A DNA stretch of 64,000 nt from Yersinia hibernica (GTDB taxonomy: Bacteria > Pseudomonadota > Gammaproteobacteria > Enterobacterales > Enterobacteriaceae): contig NZ_CP032487.1 of the NCBI RefSeq assembly GCF_004124235.1, forward strand, positions 3,162,001 to 3,226,000, in the 5' to 3' direction. This document shows, in pieces, positions 26,566-38,100 of this stretch. Below the pieces are notes generated by a model that was given only the letters and a program-made list of their open reading frames with translations, searched no databases and was not told the origin of the DNA. The first letter of the stretch is position 1. Each line of letters begins with the position of its first letter. The translations under genes were made by a program, and so were the position numbers.

Positions 26566-27180
26566 CTACTTTATCCACTCGGCAAGAACCGCCTCAAGCT
26601 TCGCCAACGCCTGAATATGCTTATCTTTTGATATACGCCCGATATTTTGCAACTTCCACTTAACCGCTGGTAGATTCTGAATCTGATCTTCAGGAGCTAG
26701 ACTCCAGTCCGGTTGGCCACTTTTGAAAGACATCAAAAAATCATAATCCCGTTGCGTGAATTGTGCTTTGAGAGCAGTAACCATTAATTTGGGTATCGTA
26801 TTGAGTTCTTCCAGAGAGACCGCATCGAATGTCATTCCGTTAAATTCATTCGCATATAGCTCAGAAATATCTTTCCAGTGGGGATTTAGTACCTCTGATA
26901 ATGGGCGTGGGTGTCCCAGTAGATAAGTGATGAAACCATTAAAGATGTGGCGATCAATACCCTGCGTTTCGAGTAGTATTTTGACGTCATAAAAATCCCG
27001 GGGATGCTGCCTGTCCATGGCGGCACAAAGCTTACCACCATAAAGGTCAGCAAGGGAGACAACCTGAATGGTAGCAAAACCGAATTCATCCTCTACTGCG
27101 TCAACAACGTCACGCTCCTCAGGAGGATACAGCGTACCTCGCGCGACAGGCAAAACTTCTATCTTTATCTTGACCCTACT
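26566..27180 (-). pseudogene. AbiEii/AbiGii-family nucleotidyltransferase toxin, N-terminus missing
   Basis: The C-terminal two thirds of an AbiEii-type toxin (family length about 300). The frame stays open upstream to about 27180, where it meets a 20-base stretch identical to the end of the neighbouring IS, so the only starts are non-ATG codons. The family block YGGKLCAAMDRQHPRDFYDV is clear; the N-terminal nucleotidyltransferase core is lost. The intact protein would be the toxin of a type IV abortive-infection system that blocks tRNA function. No AbiEi antitoxin is adjacent. Confidence 0.75.
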
Positions 27181-27183
27181 CCA

Positions 27184-27203
27184 AAATCCTGGGGGCAGGT
27201 CAA
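27184..27203 (+). repeat. Isolated copy of an IS terminal sequence
   Basis: Twenty bases (AATCCTGGGGGCAGGTCAAT) identical to the right end of the IS3-family element plus its first two flanking bases (28508-28527). It directly abuts the broken end of the AbiEii gene, so it is probably the scar of a former IS insertion or deletion. The about 100 bases between it and the intact IS hold no recognisable gene. Confidence 0.6.
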
Positions 27204-27374
27204 TCTGGCCTACTTTTTCATGGTATAGATGTCGAACCCCATGAATCTATAGTACACTTCACTGCTAGTAATACATGTTGTTTATGAGGAATTATGGCTA
27301 CTGTGACCTGCTCCCCGTTGATTAACACACCCCGATGTTAGTAATGTCTTCATAAGCCACATGAGGACATCCCC

Positions 27375-27638
27375 ATGAAGAAGCGTTTTTCCGACCAACA
27401 GATCATCAGTATTCTCCGCGAGGCTGAAGCCGGGGTATCCGCCCGTGAACTCTGCCGCAAGCATGCCATTTCCGATGCCACGTTTTACACCTGGCGTAAA
27501 AAATATGGTGGTATGGAGGTGCCAGAGGTTAAGCGCCTGAAGTCACTTGAGGAAGAGAACGCCAGACTCAAGAAGCTGCTTGCCGAAGCCATGCTGGATA
27601 AGGAGGCGCTTCAGGTGGCCCTGGGCCGAAAGTACTGA
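27375..27638 (+). CDS. IS3-family transposase OrfA
   Basis: An 87-residue helix-turn-helix protein ([20 protein letters not shown], about 22-41) followed by a leucine-zipper coiled coil (about 52-75), the standard OrfA layout. It ends 23 bases before the longest ATG/GTG-initiated orfB frame, which is -1 relative to it, so an OrfAB fusion through programmed frameshifting is expected. It binds the IS ends and regulates transposition. Confidence 0.9.
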   Translation: MKKRFSDQQIISILREAEAGVSARELCRKHAISDATFYTWRKKYGGMEVPEVKRLKSLEEENARLKKLLAEAMLDKEALQVALGRKY

Positions 27639-27661
27639 CGACAGACCAGAAGCGGGAAGCC

Positions 27662-28495
27662 GTGGTGTTGATGTGTGATGCGACCGGTCTGTCGCAACGT
27701 CGTGCCTGCAGGCTGACAGGTTTGTCCCTGTCGACCTGCCGCTACGAAGCGCAGCGTCCGGCGTCGGATGCACATTTATCCGGACGCATCACCGAACTGG
27801 CACTGGAGCGCAGGCGTTTTGGCTACCGCCGCATCTGGCAGCTGCTGCGCCGCGAAGGGCTTCATGTTAATCACAAGCGCGTGTACCGGCTTTATCATCT
27901 CAGTGACCTGGGAGTAAAACGTAGACGACGTCGTAAAGGCCTGGCAACAGAACGTCTGCCGCTGCTCCGCCCGGCGGCACCTAATCTGACCTGGTCGATG
28001 GATTTCGTCATGGACGCGCTGGCCACCGGTCGCAGGATCAAGTGCCTGACCTGCGTGGATGACTTCACGAAGGAGTGCCTGACGGTGACCGTTGCCTTCG
28101 GGATTTCAGGTGTGCAGGTCACGCGTATTCTGGACAGCATTGCGCTATTTCGCGGCTATCCGGCTACGATAAGGACCGATCAGGGCCCGGAGTTTACCTG
28201 CCGCGCGCTCGATCAATGGGCCTTTGAGCGTGGCGTGGAGCTGCGACTTATCCAGCCCGGCAAGCCGACACAGAACGGATTTATTGAGAGTTTCAACGGA
28301 CGCTTTCGCGATGAATGCCTGAATGAACACTGGTTCAGCGAGATCAGCCATGCCAGGAAAACCATCAGTGAATGGCGTCAGGATTATAACGAGTGCCGCC
28401 CGCACTCCACGCTGAATTATCAGACGCCGTCTGAATTTGCGGCGGACTGGAGAAAGGGTAATTCTGAGAATGAAGGATCCGACATTACTAACTGA
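27662..28495 (+). CDS. IS3-family transposase OrfB (DDE integrase fold)
   Basis: The 277-residue catalytic part. The triad is visible: WSMDFV (first Asp), RTDQGPEF (second Asp) and [15 protein letters not shown] (Glu), plus an N-terminal HTH_21 region ([16 protein letters not shown]). It appears intact, so the element may be active when translated as OrfAB by -1 frameshifting from orfA. The true fusion protein begins in orfA. Confidence 0.9.
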   Translation: MVLMCDATGLSQRRACRLTGLSLSTCRYEAQRPASDAHLSGRITELALERRRFGYRRIWQLLRREGLHVNHKRVYRLYHLSDLGVKRRRRRKGLATERLPLLRPAAPNLTWSMDFVMDALATGRRIKCLTCVDDFTKECLTVTVAFGISGVQVTRILDSIALFRGYPATIRTDQGPEFTCRALDQWAFERGVELRLIQPGKPTQNGFIESFNGRFRDECLNEHWFSEISHARKTISEWRQDYNECRPHSTLNYQTPSEFAADWRKGNSENEGSDITN

Positions 28496-28524
28496 GCGTT
28501 GTATTTAATCCTGGGGGCAGGTCA

Positions 28525-28638
28525 ATTACCCGAGCCAGTGAGGATGCTGCCAAAGAGTCAGTACTTTATAATGGAAATAATCTAACCACTGAATTGTTGG
28601 TGAAGGCTATAAAACGTAGGCAGGAAAGTAGACAATAA
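28525..28638 (+). pseudogene. 3' remnant of a gene upstream of the S8 peptidase (probably AAA ATPase)
   Basis: The frame from about 28528 to the TAA at 28636 encodes a basic C-terminal tail (ending LLVKAIKRRQESRQ) with no start, beginning exactly at the IS right end. It is followed 8 bases later by the S8-peptidase gene. In intact loci of this peptidase family an AAA-ATPase gene usually sits directly upstream, so this is probably its last 36 codons. That identity is inferred from position, not from a motif. Confidence 0.45.
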
Positions 28639-28646
28639 GGGATGCA

Positions 28647-29163
28647 ATGACTACCAGTAAACAGCACATTTTATTAAACGGATATGTTTCTCCCGAAAAC
28701 TATCGTTCGAGAAGTACAGGTCGAAGTCCACAAATCTTGGCTAGAGATAGAATCCCCCATGGAACATCATTATTAAGTCAATACAATCATATATTAGTTC
28801 ATTATGATGAGAAACCAAAGGTCCCTCCCATTACTGATGAATGTGGAATTTACGTAAAACTCGTCAGTTTCGAACTTTGTGATCTCCCTATTGATAAAAT
28901 CGATAATTCATACTTTAAGCTTTGTTCTTTAGTTAGGAGAGCTAGCCGAGAAATTGCCATTCTATACATTAGTGAAATAAATAGATCTAAATTCATTAAT
29001 AAATTAAATGAATATTTAGATCCTTTGAGAGATGGTGCAGAGTTCCCTAGGAACCATCTATTAATTGATAGTATAGAGGCCATTGAGTTAGCTGATATTA
29101 CTTCTTTCTGGACAGACAAAGTTGAGCTTATACCTGCCGATCACAACGAAGATAAATGGTTTG
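28647..29163 (+). pseudogene. S8 (subtilisin-like) peptidase, cut by IS1
   Basis: The N-terminal 172 codons of a peptidase found with AAA ATPases in defence-associated pairs. The opening block HILLNGYVSPENYRS and the later LADITSFWTD are features I recognise from the region before the catalytic S8 domain. IS1 begins at 29164, after which the frame runs into transposon sequence and stops at 29219. The catalytic Asp, His and Ser are therefore missing and no activity is expected. Confidence 0.65.
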
Positions 29164-29190
29164 GGTCACGTATTCAATGTGTAGATAGGG

Positions 29191-29559
29191 TCATTGCAGG
29201 TAATGCTCACGCTCAATGAACGTGCCGATTATCTTGTCATGCATTTCTGCCGATTTTGAGTACCCAGGCGTTTTGCGATTCAGTCGTTTTAACCGGTTAC
29301 GAAGATTCAGGTTTTCGCGTTCAATCCGCTGGGTGTAAAGCTTACCTGTGATGTCTTTTGTAGCCGGTAACATCTCATAAGCACTGAAGTTGTCTGTACA
29401 CCAGAAGGCGACTCTGAAGCCCGACAGTAAACCCAGTAATTTGCACTGCGTCATTTTGCTCCTGCGCCCAAAAGCATGAGCAACAATACGTTTGAGACGA
29501 GGCTCCCATGCATACCACAGCCAACGCTGACGCTTTTTATTGCCAACAAACGACCACAT
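29191..29559 (-). CDS. insB: IS1 transposase catalytic part (InsB')
   Basis: The visible 122-residue frame is the C-terminal DDE part of IS1 transposase (WSFVGNKKRQRW, TDNFSAYE, and the final HDKIIG block with the Glu/Asp region). The functional product is InsA-B', made by a -1 shift at the A6C slippery run (minus strand, near 29632-29638) inside insA. After the shift the frame reads LKKLSPRVVTT and continues open into this segment. Nothing looks broken. Confidence 0.88.
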   Translation of the reverse strand: MWSFVGNKKRQRWLWYAWEPRLKRIVAHAFGRRSKMTQCKLLGLLSGFRVAFWCTDNFSAYEMLPATKDITGKLYTQRIERENLNLRNRLKRLNRKTPGYSKSAEMHDKIIGTFIEREHYLQ

Positions 29560-29612
29560 TTCATCAACTTCACAGATAAGCTGAATTTGCAGGTTATCCA
29601 GAGGAAGCGTGG

Positions 29613-29897
29613 TTACAACTCTCGGCGAGAGTTTTTTAGTGTGCGCACAACGGCATTAATGCTGATATGTAAAGCTCGGGCAGTGTCTCGAATACCGGCA
29701 TTGTTCATTGCAAGGTCGACAATTTGTGATTTCATGCCGGGTTGGCAGGCGCGATAAGCATAATCGAGCTGGAAAGTACGGCAGCACGACTGGCACCGAT
29801 AGCGCTGAAGTTTGGCCTTACCCAGGCCATGCTTTTTAACAGATTCGATTTGCTCACAAAACGTGCATTTTACGTCAACTTTAGCCATCAGATGCAC
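29613..29897 (-). CDS. insA: IS1 InsA repressor
   Basis: 94 residues with an N-terminal zinc-finger pair (CTFCEQ and CQSCCR) and a helix-turn-helix (DTARALHISINAVVRTLK), the IS1 InsA layout. It binds the IS ends, represses transposition and supplies the N-terminus of the InsAB' transposase. Confidence 0.9.
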   Translation of the reverse strand: MHLMAKVDVKCTFCEQIESVKKHGLGKAKLQRYRCQSCCRTFQLDYAYRACQPGMKSQIVDLAMNNAGIRDTARALHISINAVVRTLKNSRREL

Positions 29898-29948
29898 ACT
29901 TCAAAAAGAGTGATTCTACCGCATGATCAACACATTGAATACTTGACC

Positions 29949-30407
29949 GAAATTGAGGCTGTATTTGGCCTTTAATTCTTTTTTCATAGCCGGATAGTGA
30001 TAACTATTCGGCTCTAGAAGGCTTACCGTAAATGGATAAAGGTTGGTTTGGTCACTTATCGACAAAGTCGCTTATATTTATCTGCAACACCGAAAAAAAT
30101 AGAGAAATATACAAAGCAGTACAAACCTCATGAAATATGAAAAACTCACCAACCATCGATTACTAATACTAAATAATTTATAATTTGAAGTAATAACCTC
30201 GTTTTAATCTTCAAATAAAAAACCAATTAAATGCCTTTAAGTCGGATATTTCTTACAAATATCTTATTCTCCGTATGATATATCCTACGGAATATGTGAG
30301 TTATTTCTTGTATTTTCTTATATCGTGAAAACACATTGAAAATAACTTTTATGTGGGCATAATGCGCCGAAATATTATTTTAGCCATTATTCTGCCCCAG
30401 CCGGGCA
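29949..30407. other. Upstream region of the CDI operon
   Basis: 459 AT-rich bases between IS1 and cdiB. A 10-bp inverted repeat with one G-T pair (29989-30012) has no T-run. No gene is seen; the cdiBA promoter presumably lies here. Confidence 0.45.
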
Positions 30408-32111
30408 ATGAGGATGTGCCCTGTGCTGCGTGCCTATTATTATCCATTAACATCGGGTTTATTCATCCCGCTGCTGATTATTTCGTCTTCGAGCGACTCT
30501 GCAGAATTACCCTCTGCTCAGCAAAGTATCCATCAACAAGAACGGCAACGTGTTTTAGAAGAACGCCTTTCGCCTTCAGTGCCAGATGTGCGTTTATCCG
30601 AACCCACAGCGTCTTTGGGCCGACTGGTTTTTCCCATCGAGAAACCTTGCTTTGCGATTGACCATGTGACACTCACGGGTACCGAGCCCTTGCCGCGCTG
30701 GCTGCCATTACAACGCCTCGCCAATCAGGCGCAAGGCCATTGTTTGGGCGCGAAAGGCATTAACCTGCTGATGAGCGAGATGCAGAACCGCCTGATCGAC
30801 CACGGTTATGTCACCACACGCGTGCTGGCTCCGCAGCAAGATTTGAACCGTGGCACGCTGGTGCTACACGTGGTGCCCGGCAAGATACGCCATGTGGCCC
30901 TGACACCCGAGAGTGATCGCCATGTCACGCTGTTCACCGCCTTCCCTGCCCGCGCCGGTCACCTGTTGGATCTGCGCGATATTGAACAGGGGCTGGAGAA
31001 TCTCCAGCGCATCCCCACGGTGCAAGCCAGTATGGAGTTGATCCCCGGCGATGCCCCCGGTGAGACGGATATTGCCCTGAGCTGGCAGCAGAGCAAAATG
31101 TGGCGACTGGCGGCGTCACTGGATGACTCCGGCACCCGCAGCACCGGCCGTTATCAAGGCGGGGCGACGCTGTTTCTGGATAATCCGCTCTCCCTGAGTG
31201 ACCAGTTCTATGTTTCTGCCGGCGGCTCCATTAAAAATCGCGGCGATAAAGGCACCAATAACCTGACCGGCCATTACTCGCTGCCATTCGGCTACTGGAC
31301 GGCCGGATTGACTGCCAGCAGTTATGACTATCACCAGACTGTCGCGGGCCTCAACAGCGACTATCACTATCGGGGTGAAAGCGACAATGTGACGCTGCAA
31401 CTCAGCCGTTTGCTGCACCGCAACGCCAGCCAGAAAACCACCTTCACCTACGATGTGCTAACCCGCTCATCGAAAAACTACATCAATGATACCGAAGTGG
31501 AAGTCCAGCGCCGCCGCACCTCGGCTTGGCGCGTCGGGCTACAACATCGCCATTTTATCGCGCAGTCCACGCTGGACGCGGGGATTAGTTATCAGCGCGG
31601 CACCCGCTGGTTTGGCGCGGTGCCGGCGCAGGAAGAATATTTTGGCGAAGCCACTGCATTGAGCAAAATTCTGCGACTGAATGCGCAACTGGATATTCCT
31701 TTTACGATCCAGCAACAAAACTTCCATTACAACCTGCAATACCAGCGCCAGAGCACCAACACGCCACTGACCCCGCAGGATCAGTTCGCTATCGGTGGTC
31801 GTTGGTCAGTGCGCGGGTTTGACGGCGAACGCACCCTCAATGCCGATCGCGGCTGGACGGTACGCAATGATCTGGGCTGGTATACCCCGCTGCCAGGGCA
31901 TGAGCTGTATGTCGGTGTTGATTATGGCGAGGTGGGTGGTCGCAGTGACCCTTATCTGCTGGGCCAACACTTAGCGGGCGGTGCTGTCGGTGTGCGTGGC
32001 CACGTGTTTCATACCCAATATGACCTGTTTGCCGGTAAACCCCTGTCTAAACCCGATGGCTTCAAAACCGACTCGGTGACCCTCGGCTTTAACCTGAACT
32101 GGCAATACTAA
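30408..32111 (+). CDS. cdiB: CdiB/ShlB-type two-partner-secretion outer-membrane transporter
   Basis: A 567-residue TpsB protein that exports the giant CdiA neighbour. It has an N-terminal signal segment, a linker helix (about residues 40-60), two POTRA-type domains ([12 protein letters not shown] near 80; [17 protein letters not shown] near 185) and a C-terminal 16-strand barrel with the conserved [13 protein letters not shown] motif (near 462) that sits in the pore. The last residue is aromatic-rich (NLNWQY), as expected for barrel insertion. It precedes cdiA by 36 bases. Confidence 0.9.
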   Translation: MRMCPVLRAYYYPLTSGLFIPLLIISSSSDSAELPSAQQSIHQQERQRVLEERLSPSVPDVRLSEPTASLGRLVFPIEKPCFAIDHVTLTGTEPLPRWLPLQRLANQAQGHCLGAKGINLLMSEMQNRLIDHGYVTTRVLAPQQDLNRGTLVLHVVPGKIRHVALTPESDRHVTLFTAFPARAGHLLDLRDIEQGLENLQRIPTVQASMELIPGDAPGETDIALSWQQSKMWRLAASLDDSGTRSTGRYQGGATLFLDNPLSLSDQFYVSAGGSIKNRGDKGTNNLTGHYSLPFGYWTAGLTASSYDYHQTVAGLNSDYHYRGESDNVTLQLSRLLHRNASQKTTFTYDVLTRSSKNYINDTEVEVQRRRTSAWRVGLQHRHFIAQSTLDAGISYQRGTRWFGAVPAQEEYFGEATALSKILRLNAQLDIPFTIQQQNFHYNLQYQRQSTNTPLTPQDQFAIGGRWSVRGFDGERTLNADRGWTVRNDLGWYTPLPGHELYVGVDYGEVGGRSDPYLLGQHLAGGAVGVRGHVFHTQYDLFAGKPLSKPDGFKTDSVTLGFNLNWQY

Positions 32112-32147
32112 TGTACCTGATGAGTCCTGACTTTTTGAGAATGAACC

Positions 32148-35100
32148 ATGAATAAAAACCTGTACCGAATCGTATTCAACAAGGCGCGAGGCCTGTTGAT
32201 GGTGGTCGCGGATATCGCGGCTTCCGGTCGGGCGGCTTCGTCGCCCTCGTCAGGTGTGGGTCATACTCAGAGCCGCCGTATCAGTTCTTTATCAACATTA
32301 AGCTTCAGCCTGTTATTGGCATTGGGCTGCGTCTCATTATCCGTGCAGGCCAATATTGTCGCCGATACCAGTGCACCGGGTAACCAGCAGCCGACCATTA
32401 TCAACAGCGCCAACGGTACGCCACAGGTCAATATTCAAACGCCCAGCAGTGGCGGGGTTTCTCGCAACGTCTACAGCCAGTTTGATGTCGATAATCGCGG
32501 GGTGATCCTCAATAACGGCCACGGTCCCAATCAAACGCAAATCGCCGGCGTCGTTGACGGTAACCCGTGGCTGGCGCGCGGTGAAGCCAGCGTTATTCTC
32601 AATGAGGTTAATAGCCGCGACCCCAGCAAGCTCAATGGTTATATCGAGGTGGCCGGGCGCAAAGCGCAGGTGGTGATTGCCAACCCCGCTGGCATTACCT
32701 GTGAAGGCTGCGGCTTTATCAACGCCAACCGCGCCACGCTGACCACCGGTCAGGTGCAACTCAATAACGGCCAACTGACCGGCTACGATGTCGAACGGGG
32801 CGAAATTGTTATTCAGGGCAACGGTCTGGACAGCAGCCGTCAGGACCATACCGATCTGATCGCGCGCTCCGTCAAAGTGAATGCCGGTATTTGGGCCAAA
32901 GAACTGAATGTCACCACCGGGCGTAATCAGGTGGATGCCGCGCATCAGGCCATTAATGCCAAAGCCAGCGATGGCAGCCCGCGCCCTACCGTGGCAGTGG
33001 ATGTCGCCAGTTTGGGCGGCATGTACGCCGGTAAAATTCGCCTGATCGGTACTGAAAGCGGTGTCGGCGTGCGCAATGCCGGAAAGATAGGGGCTTCAGC
33101 GGGTGATATCACGATAACCGCCGATGGCATGCTGGTCAACAGCGGGCAGATCAACAGCGCCCAACAACTGACGGTGAAGACCACTGGCGAGATAGAAAAC
33201 GCGGGGGTGCTGTATGCGCAGGGCAACACCCAACTCACCACGGCAGGCAAACTCAGTAACACCGGTACCCTTGCCGCCGCCGGTGACACTTCGCTGCGCG
33301 CCGCTGAAGTCAATAGCAGCCGCCACTCCGTCTTAGGGGCGGGCGTTAAATCCGACAACAGCCGCATTACCAGCGGCACACTGCGTGTTGAGGCCAGCGG
33401 AAAGTTACTCGCGCAAGGGAAGAATATTAGCGGGACGGCGCAGCACTTCACCGGGCAAAGTCTCGATCTCAGCGGCAGCCAAACGCAAAGCAGTGATTTG
33501 GCGCTGACCGCCCAAGGTGGGGATATCGATCTCACGGGGGCAGACTTGTCGGCCAACCAACTGTCCGCCTCGACCGCCTTGATGTTACGCACTGACAGCG
33601 CCCGTTTGGTTGCCGAGCAAATGACGCTCGACACTCATTCACTCTCCAATGTGGGCGGCGTGATAGCGCAAACGGGAGCAACAGATTTTAACCTGAATCT
33701 GGCCGGTGCGCTGGATAACCGTGGCGGCACCCTCCTCTCTAAGGGCAATATCGCCATCAATGCGCAGCGCCTAGACAGCGATCGTAGCAGCCTATTGGGC
33801 GCGGGTGTGCAAAGTGATGGTCGCCTGATGGATGCAGGCAATCTGAAAGTCACCACCCGGCAAGAATTAATCGCACAAGGGCAAACCATCGCCGCAGGCG
33901 CCATGACGTTAGCGGGCAGCCGGGTTGATCTGAGTGACAGCTACACGCAAGCCCGTGAGATAAACATCACTGCCACTCAGGGCGATATCAGCACGCAACG
34001 CGCCAATATCACATCCCTTGGCGCACTGACCATCAATGCCAACACGAATGCCGGTCAAACCCTCGATAACCAGAGCGGCACATTGGCGGCGAACACCATG
34101 TCGTTGAATCTGGGTCAGTTGGACAACCACGCAGGCAAGATAACGGCCAGCGAGGATCTGAGCATTCAATTACAGAGCGATTTCAACCATCTGGCGGGTT
34201 CTACCCTTCAAGCTGGGCGTGATTTCACTTTGACCACCGCTGGCGATGTGACCAATAGCGGGCAAATGCTCGCGGGTGGCAAACTCAGCACCGACTCAAA
34301 CAGCTTACTGAATAGCGGCACGATTATTGCAACGCAAACCGATCTCAAAGCTGTGGGCGCATTGATAAATAGCGGCGATATCTTGACCAGCGGCCTGCTC
34401 AATACTGACGTTAACACCCTATTCAATACCGGCACCCTGATCAGTGCCGAAGCCACTCTCCAAGCACGTGAGCGTATCACCAATTCCGGCCCTAACGCCC
34501 TGATGGGTGCCACCGATGAGAATGGCACCTTAGCCTTGCTAGCACCGGTGATTGAAAACAGTGATACCGTCACTGACACCGACACGGCGCCAACGACCAC
34601 CATTTTAGGGATGGGTAACGTCATTCTGGCTGGCGTTTTAGACAGTAATGGCCTCTACCAGCAAGCTGCTCAGGTACTCAATATCTCTGGCTTAATTGAG
34701 TCAGGCAAAGATCTGCTGGTTTACGCCAATACGCTGACCAATCGCCGCCATATTCTCACCGCTAACAGTGATTTTGTCGTGGCCGACACGGTGAATGGCT
34801 CGGCTTATTGGACGGAAGATAACCCCGATATTCCGGGGGGACGCTATGCTGAGCCCCCTCATGGTGGCTCGATGAACAGCGATTATATCGGCACAGATTA
34901 TACGTCGACTATCGCCTATAACAGCATCGATAACATCAGCCCTGAAGCGCAACTATTGGCTGGCGGGAACTTGACCGCTCAAGTCGGCACACTGGAAAAC
35001 TACTGGAGTAAAGTCAGTGCGCAAGGCGAGATTGATCTGACCGGTGTCACTGTGCAACAAGATGGTTGGGGGAATGCGCAACGGCTGATCGAAAGAACAA

Positions 35101-38100
35101 CCTCCACAGGCGTGTGGCGTTATCGTACCTATAAAGGTGATTTATGGGGTACCGCTTGGGGTCCGGAGGTGAGTGAACAGGCGACCAACCAATACGCCTC
35201 CAGCCTCACCGCAAAAACCATCAGTGGCAGCGGGAGCACTATCAATAATGGGGCCAACCCCGGTGCTGTTACGCCTCCCGGAGGGAGCAGCAATACTGGC
35301 AAAGATCTGGCTGTCGAATTTAACGGTATCTCCCTGACACAACCTAATGGTGGGCTGTATCAGTTCAGTACTGACTACACCGTCAACAGCCAGTATCTGA
35401 TAGAAACGAATCCTGCCTTTGCCAACCTGAATAACTGGCGCGGATCAGACTACCTTCTCCAGCAATTGAATAATGACCCGAATGTGATATTCAAACGGTT
35501 GGGAGATAACGCCTATGAACAGCGTTTAGTACGCGACCAGGTGCTGGCGTTGACCGGCCAGGCTGTGGCCAATGATTACCGTAGTGCGCAGGAACAGTTC
35601 GAAGCACTCTTTGCGGCGGGCCTGGAGTACAGCAAAGCGTTCAATATTGCCCTTGGTACTCACCTCAGTGCTGAACAAATGGCGGCATTAACCACCAATA
35701 TCGTGCTGATGGAAAGCCGTGAAGTCGCCGGGCAAACCGTGCTGGTGCCGGTGGTCTATTTGGCGGGCGTGAAGCCGGGTGACCTACAGGCTAACGGATC
35801 ATTGATTGCAGCAGAGAATATCACGTTAACCGATATGCAGGGGTTCAATAACTCAGGGGCGATGATCGCCACCAATAACCTGAACCTCAGCATGGCGCAA
35901 GACATCACACTCAATAACCGTGGCGGCTTACTTCAGGCCGGTGGCAATATGTTACTCAGTACACTGAACAGTGATATTGACCTGACCGGCAGCCGATTAA
36001 CTGCCACCAACCTGCAACTGGACAGCGGCCGCGATATCATTTTGCGCACCGCCAGTGAGCAACTCAGCAGCGATAATGGGGCTGTCCAGCGCAACCAAAC
36101 CGTGCTGGGGCCGCTGGCGAGCATCAATGTCAGTAACAACGCGGTTATCAATACTGAACGTGACTTTATCATGCAAGGCGCTGGCCTCAATGTCGGCCAG
36201 GATTTGCAGGTCAATACCGGCGGCGACTGGCTACTCAATACAGTGGAGACCCGCGACCAGATAACGGCGAATTCTGGCCGTAGCAGCTCGACCAGTGAAC
36301 ATATCCGCCATCTGGGCAGCGAAGTGAATGTTGGCGGTGCGCTGACCGCTAACGTCAACAATCTGACCGCCGTGGGGGCCAATATTAATGCCGATACTAT
36401 TGATGTGCAGGCACAAAATATCAACCTGAGTGCCGCAGCGGACAGCCTGCAAGTGACCGGTGAATCTTCGAGCAAGCGCCATGCCAGCTCAGTGGAACTC
36501 TATGATGAAACCCTGCGTGGCAGCCAGTTGAATGCCAAGGGCGACATCAATTTACAGGCGGCGCAAGACATCACCCTCAGCGCCAGCGCGATACAAACCG
36601 ACGGTGCGCTAAAGCTGGCGGCGGGCGGCGATATCACCCTCACCACCCAGACTGAGCAACATGATGAACAGCGCAATCATACCGGCACTAAAAAAGGTCT
36701 GGCCTCCAGCACCACCACCCGCACCGAAGACAGTATTAGTCAAACCTGGGCGGTAGGCTCCATGCTGTCAGCCGGCTCTATCGATGTCAGTGGTAAAAAT
36801 ATCGCGGTCATGGGCAGTAATGTGGTGGCCGACAACGATATCAATCTGCGGGCGCAAGAGAACATTATCGTCGGCACCGCGCAGCAGAGTGAAAGCGAGT
36901 CTCACCTGTATGAGCAGAAAAAATCTGGCCTGATGAGCACCGGCGGTATTGGGGTCACGGTCGGCAGCAACAGCACCAAAGTCACCGACACCGGTCAATC
37001 AATTTCCAATGTCGGCAGCACCGTCGGCAGCGTACTGGGCAATGTCAACATGACTGCCGGTGAAGACCTGACGGTAAAAGGTTCTGATGTGTTAGCCGGT
37101 AAAGATATCAATCTGACCGGGAAAAACGTCAGTATTCTGGCGGCAGAGAACCAAAGTAGCCAAACCCACAGTGTCGAGCAAAAATCGAGCGGCCTGACAC
37201 TAGCCCTGTCTGGCGCAGTCGGCAGCGCCCTGAACACCGCGGTGACCACCGCCAAAGATGCCAGTGAAGAAAGCAATGGCCGACTGGCGGCATTGCAAGG
37301 TGTCAAAGCGGCGCTGAGTGGTGTACAGGCGGTGCAAGGCGGGCAGTTGGTGCAGGCGCAGGGAGGCGATGCCACCAGCATGTTCGGCGTCAGCGCCTCA
37401 TTAGGCTCACAAAAATCCTCCTCACAGCAGCATCAGGAACAGACCAGCGTGACCGGTTCGACCCTGACGGCGGGCAATAATCTAACCATCAACGCAACCG
37501 GTGATGGCAACCCAACGAACGGCGATATCGTGGTGCAGGGCAGCCAACTCAAAGCCGGTGGCGATACCACTCTGGATGCGGCTCGTGATGTGTTGCTACT
37601 CGGCGCGGCCAATACACAAAAAACTGACGGCAGTAACAGCAGCAGCGGCGGCAGTGTTGGCGTCAGTGTAGGGTTAAATGGCGCCAGTAGTGGCCTGAGT
37701 ATCTTTGCCAATGCCAACAAAGGACAAGGCAATGAGCACGGTAACGGTACGACCTGGACGGAAACACAGATTGACACGGGCGGCACACTGTCGCTCAGCA
37801 GCGGCCGTGATACCTCATTAGTGGGCGCTCAGGCGAGTGGCGAGACTGTCAAGGTGGATGTCGGCCGTGACCTGTTGCTGCAAAGCCAGCAGGACAGTGA
37901 TAACTATGATTCGAAGCAGACCAGTACCAGCGGCGGTATCAGTGTCGCGGTGACCGGAGGCGGTTCAGCCAATCTGAGTATGAGTCAGGACAAGCTGCAC
38001 AGCAATTATGACTCGGTGCAGGAGCAGACCGGTATCTTCGCAGGCAAAGGTGGCTTTGATATCACCGTTGGTGAACATACCCAGTTGGATGGTGCCGTGA

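Larger units (their letters stand above)
27304..28524 (+). mobile_element. IS3-family insertion sequence (IS407-type ends)
   Basis: A 1221-bp element with imperfect terminal inverted repeats, left TGACCTGCTCCCC and right TGGGGGCAGGTCA, enclosing intact orfA and orfB. No matching target duplication is visible (ACTG on the left, ATTA on the right), so the flanks have probably rearranged since insertion. The element lies between the AbiEii remnant and the AAA-ATPase remnant. Confidence 0.85.
29164..29948 (-). mobile_element. IS1-family element, copy 1
   Basis: A 785-bp element. The ends are near-perfect inverted repeats: left GGTCACGTATTCAATGTGT and the right end, reverse-complemented, GGTCAAGTATTCAATGTGT. 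Copy 2 at 49420-50204 has the same orientation and differs in very few positions. No 8-9 bp target duplication is visible, suggesting later deletion beside it. It truncates the S8 peptidase. Confidence 0.92.

Noticed and set aside
29989..30012. 10-bp hairpin upstream of cdiB as a terminator or attenuator
   Set aside because: No T-run on either strand and it lies more than 390 bases from cdiB; it may be a relic repeat.
32337..32945. Long reverse-strand frames inside cdiA (several of 100-240 codons)
   Set aside because: They mirror the repeat-rich, GC-richer cdiA coding sequence; composition is Val/Ala/Ile-rich with no starts or motifs, so they are shadows.
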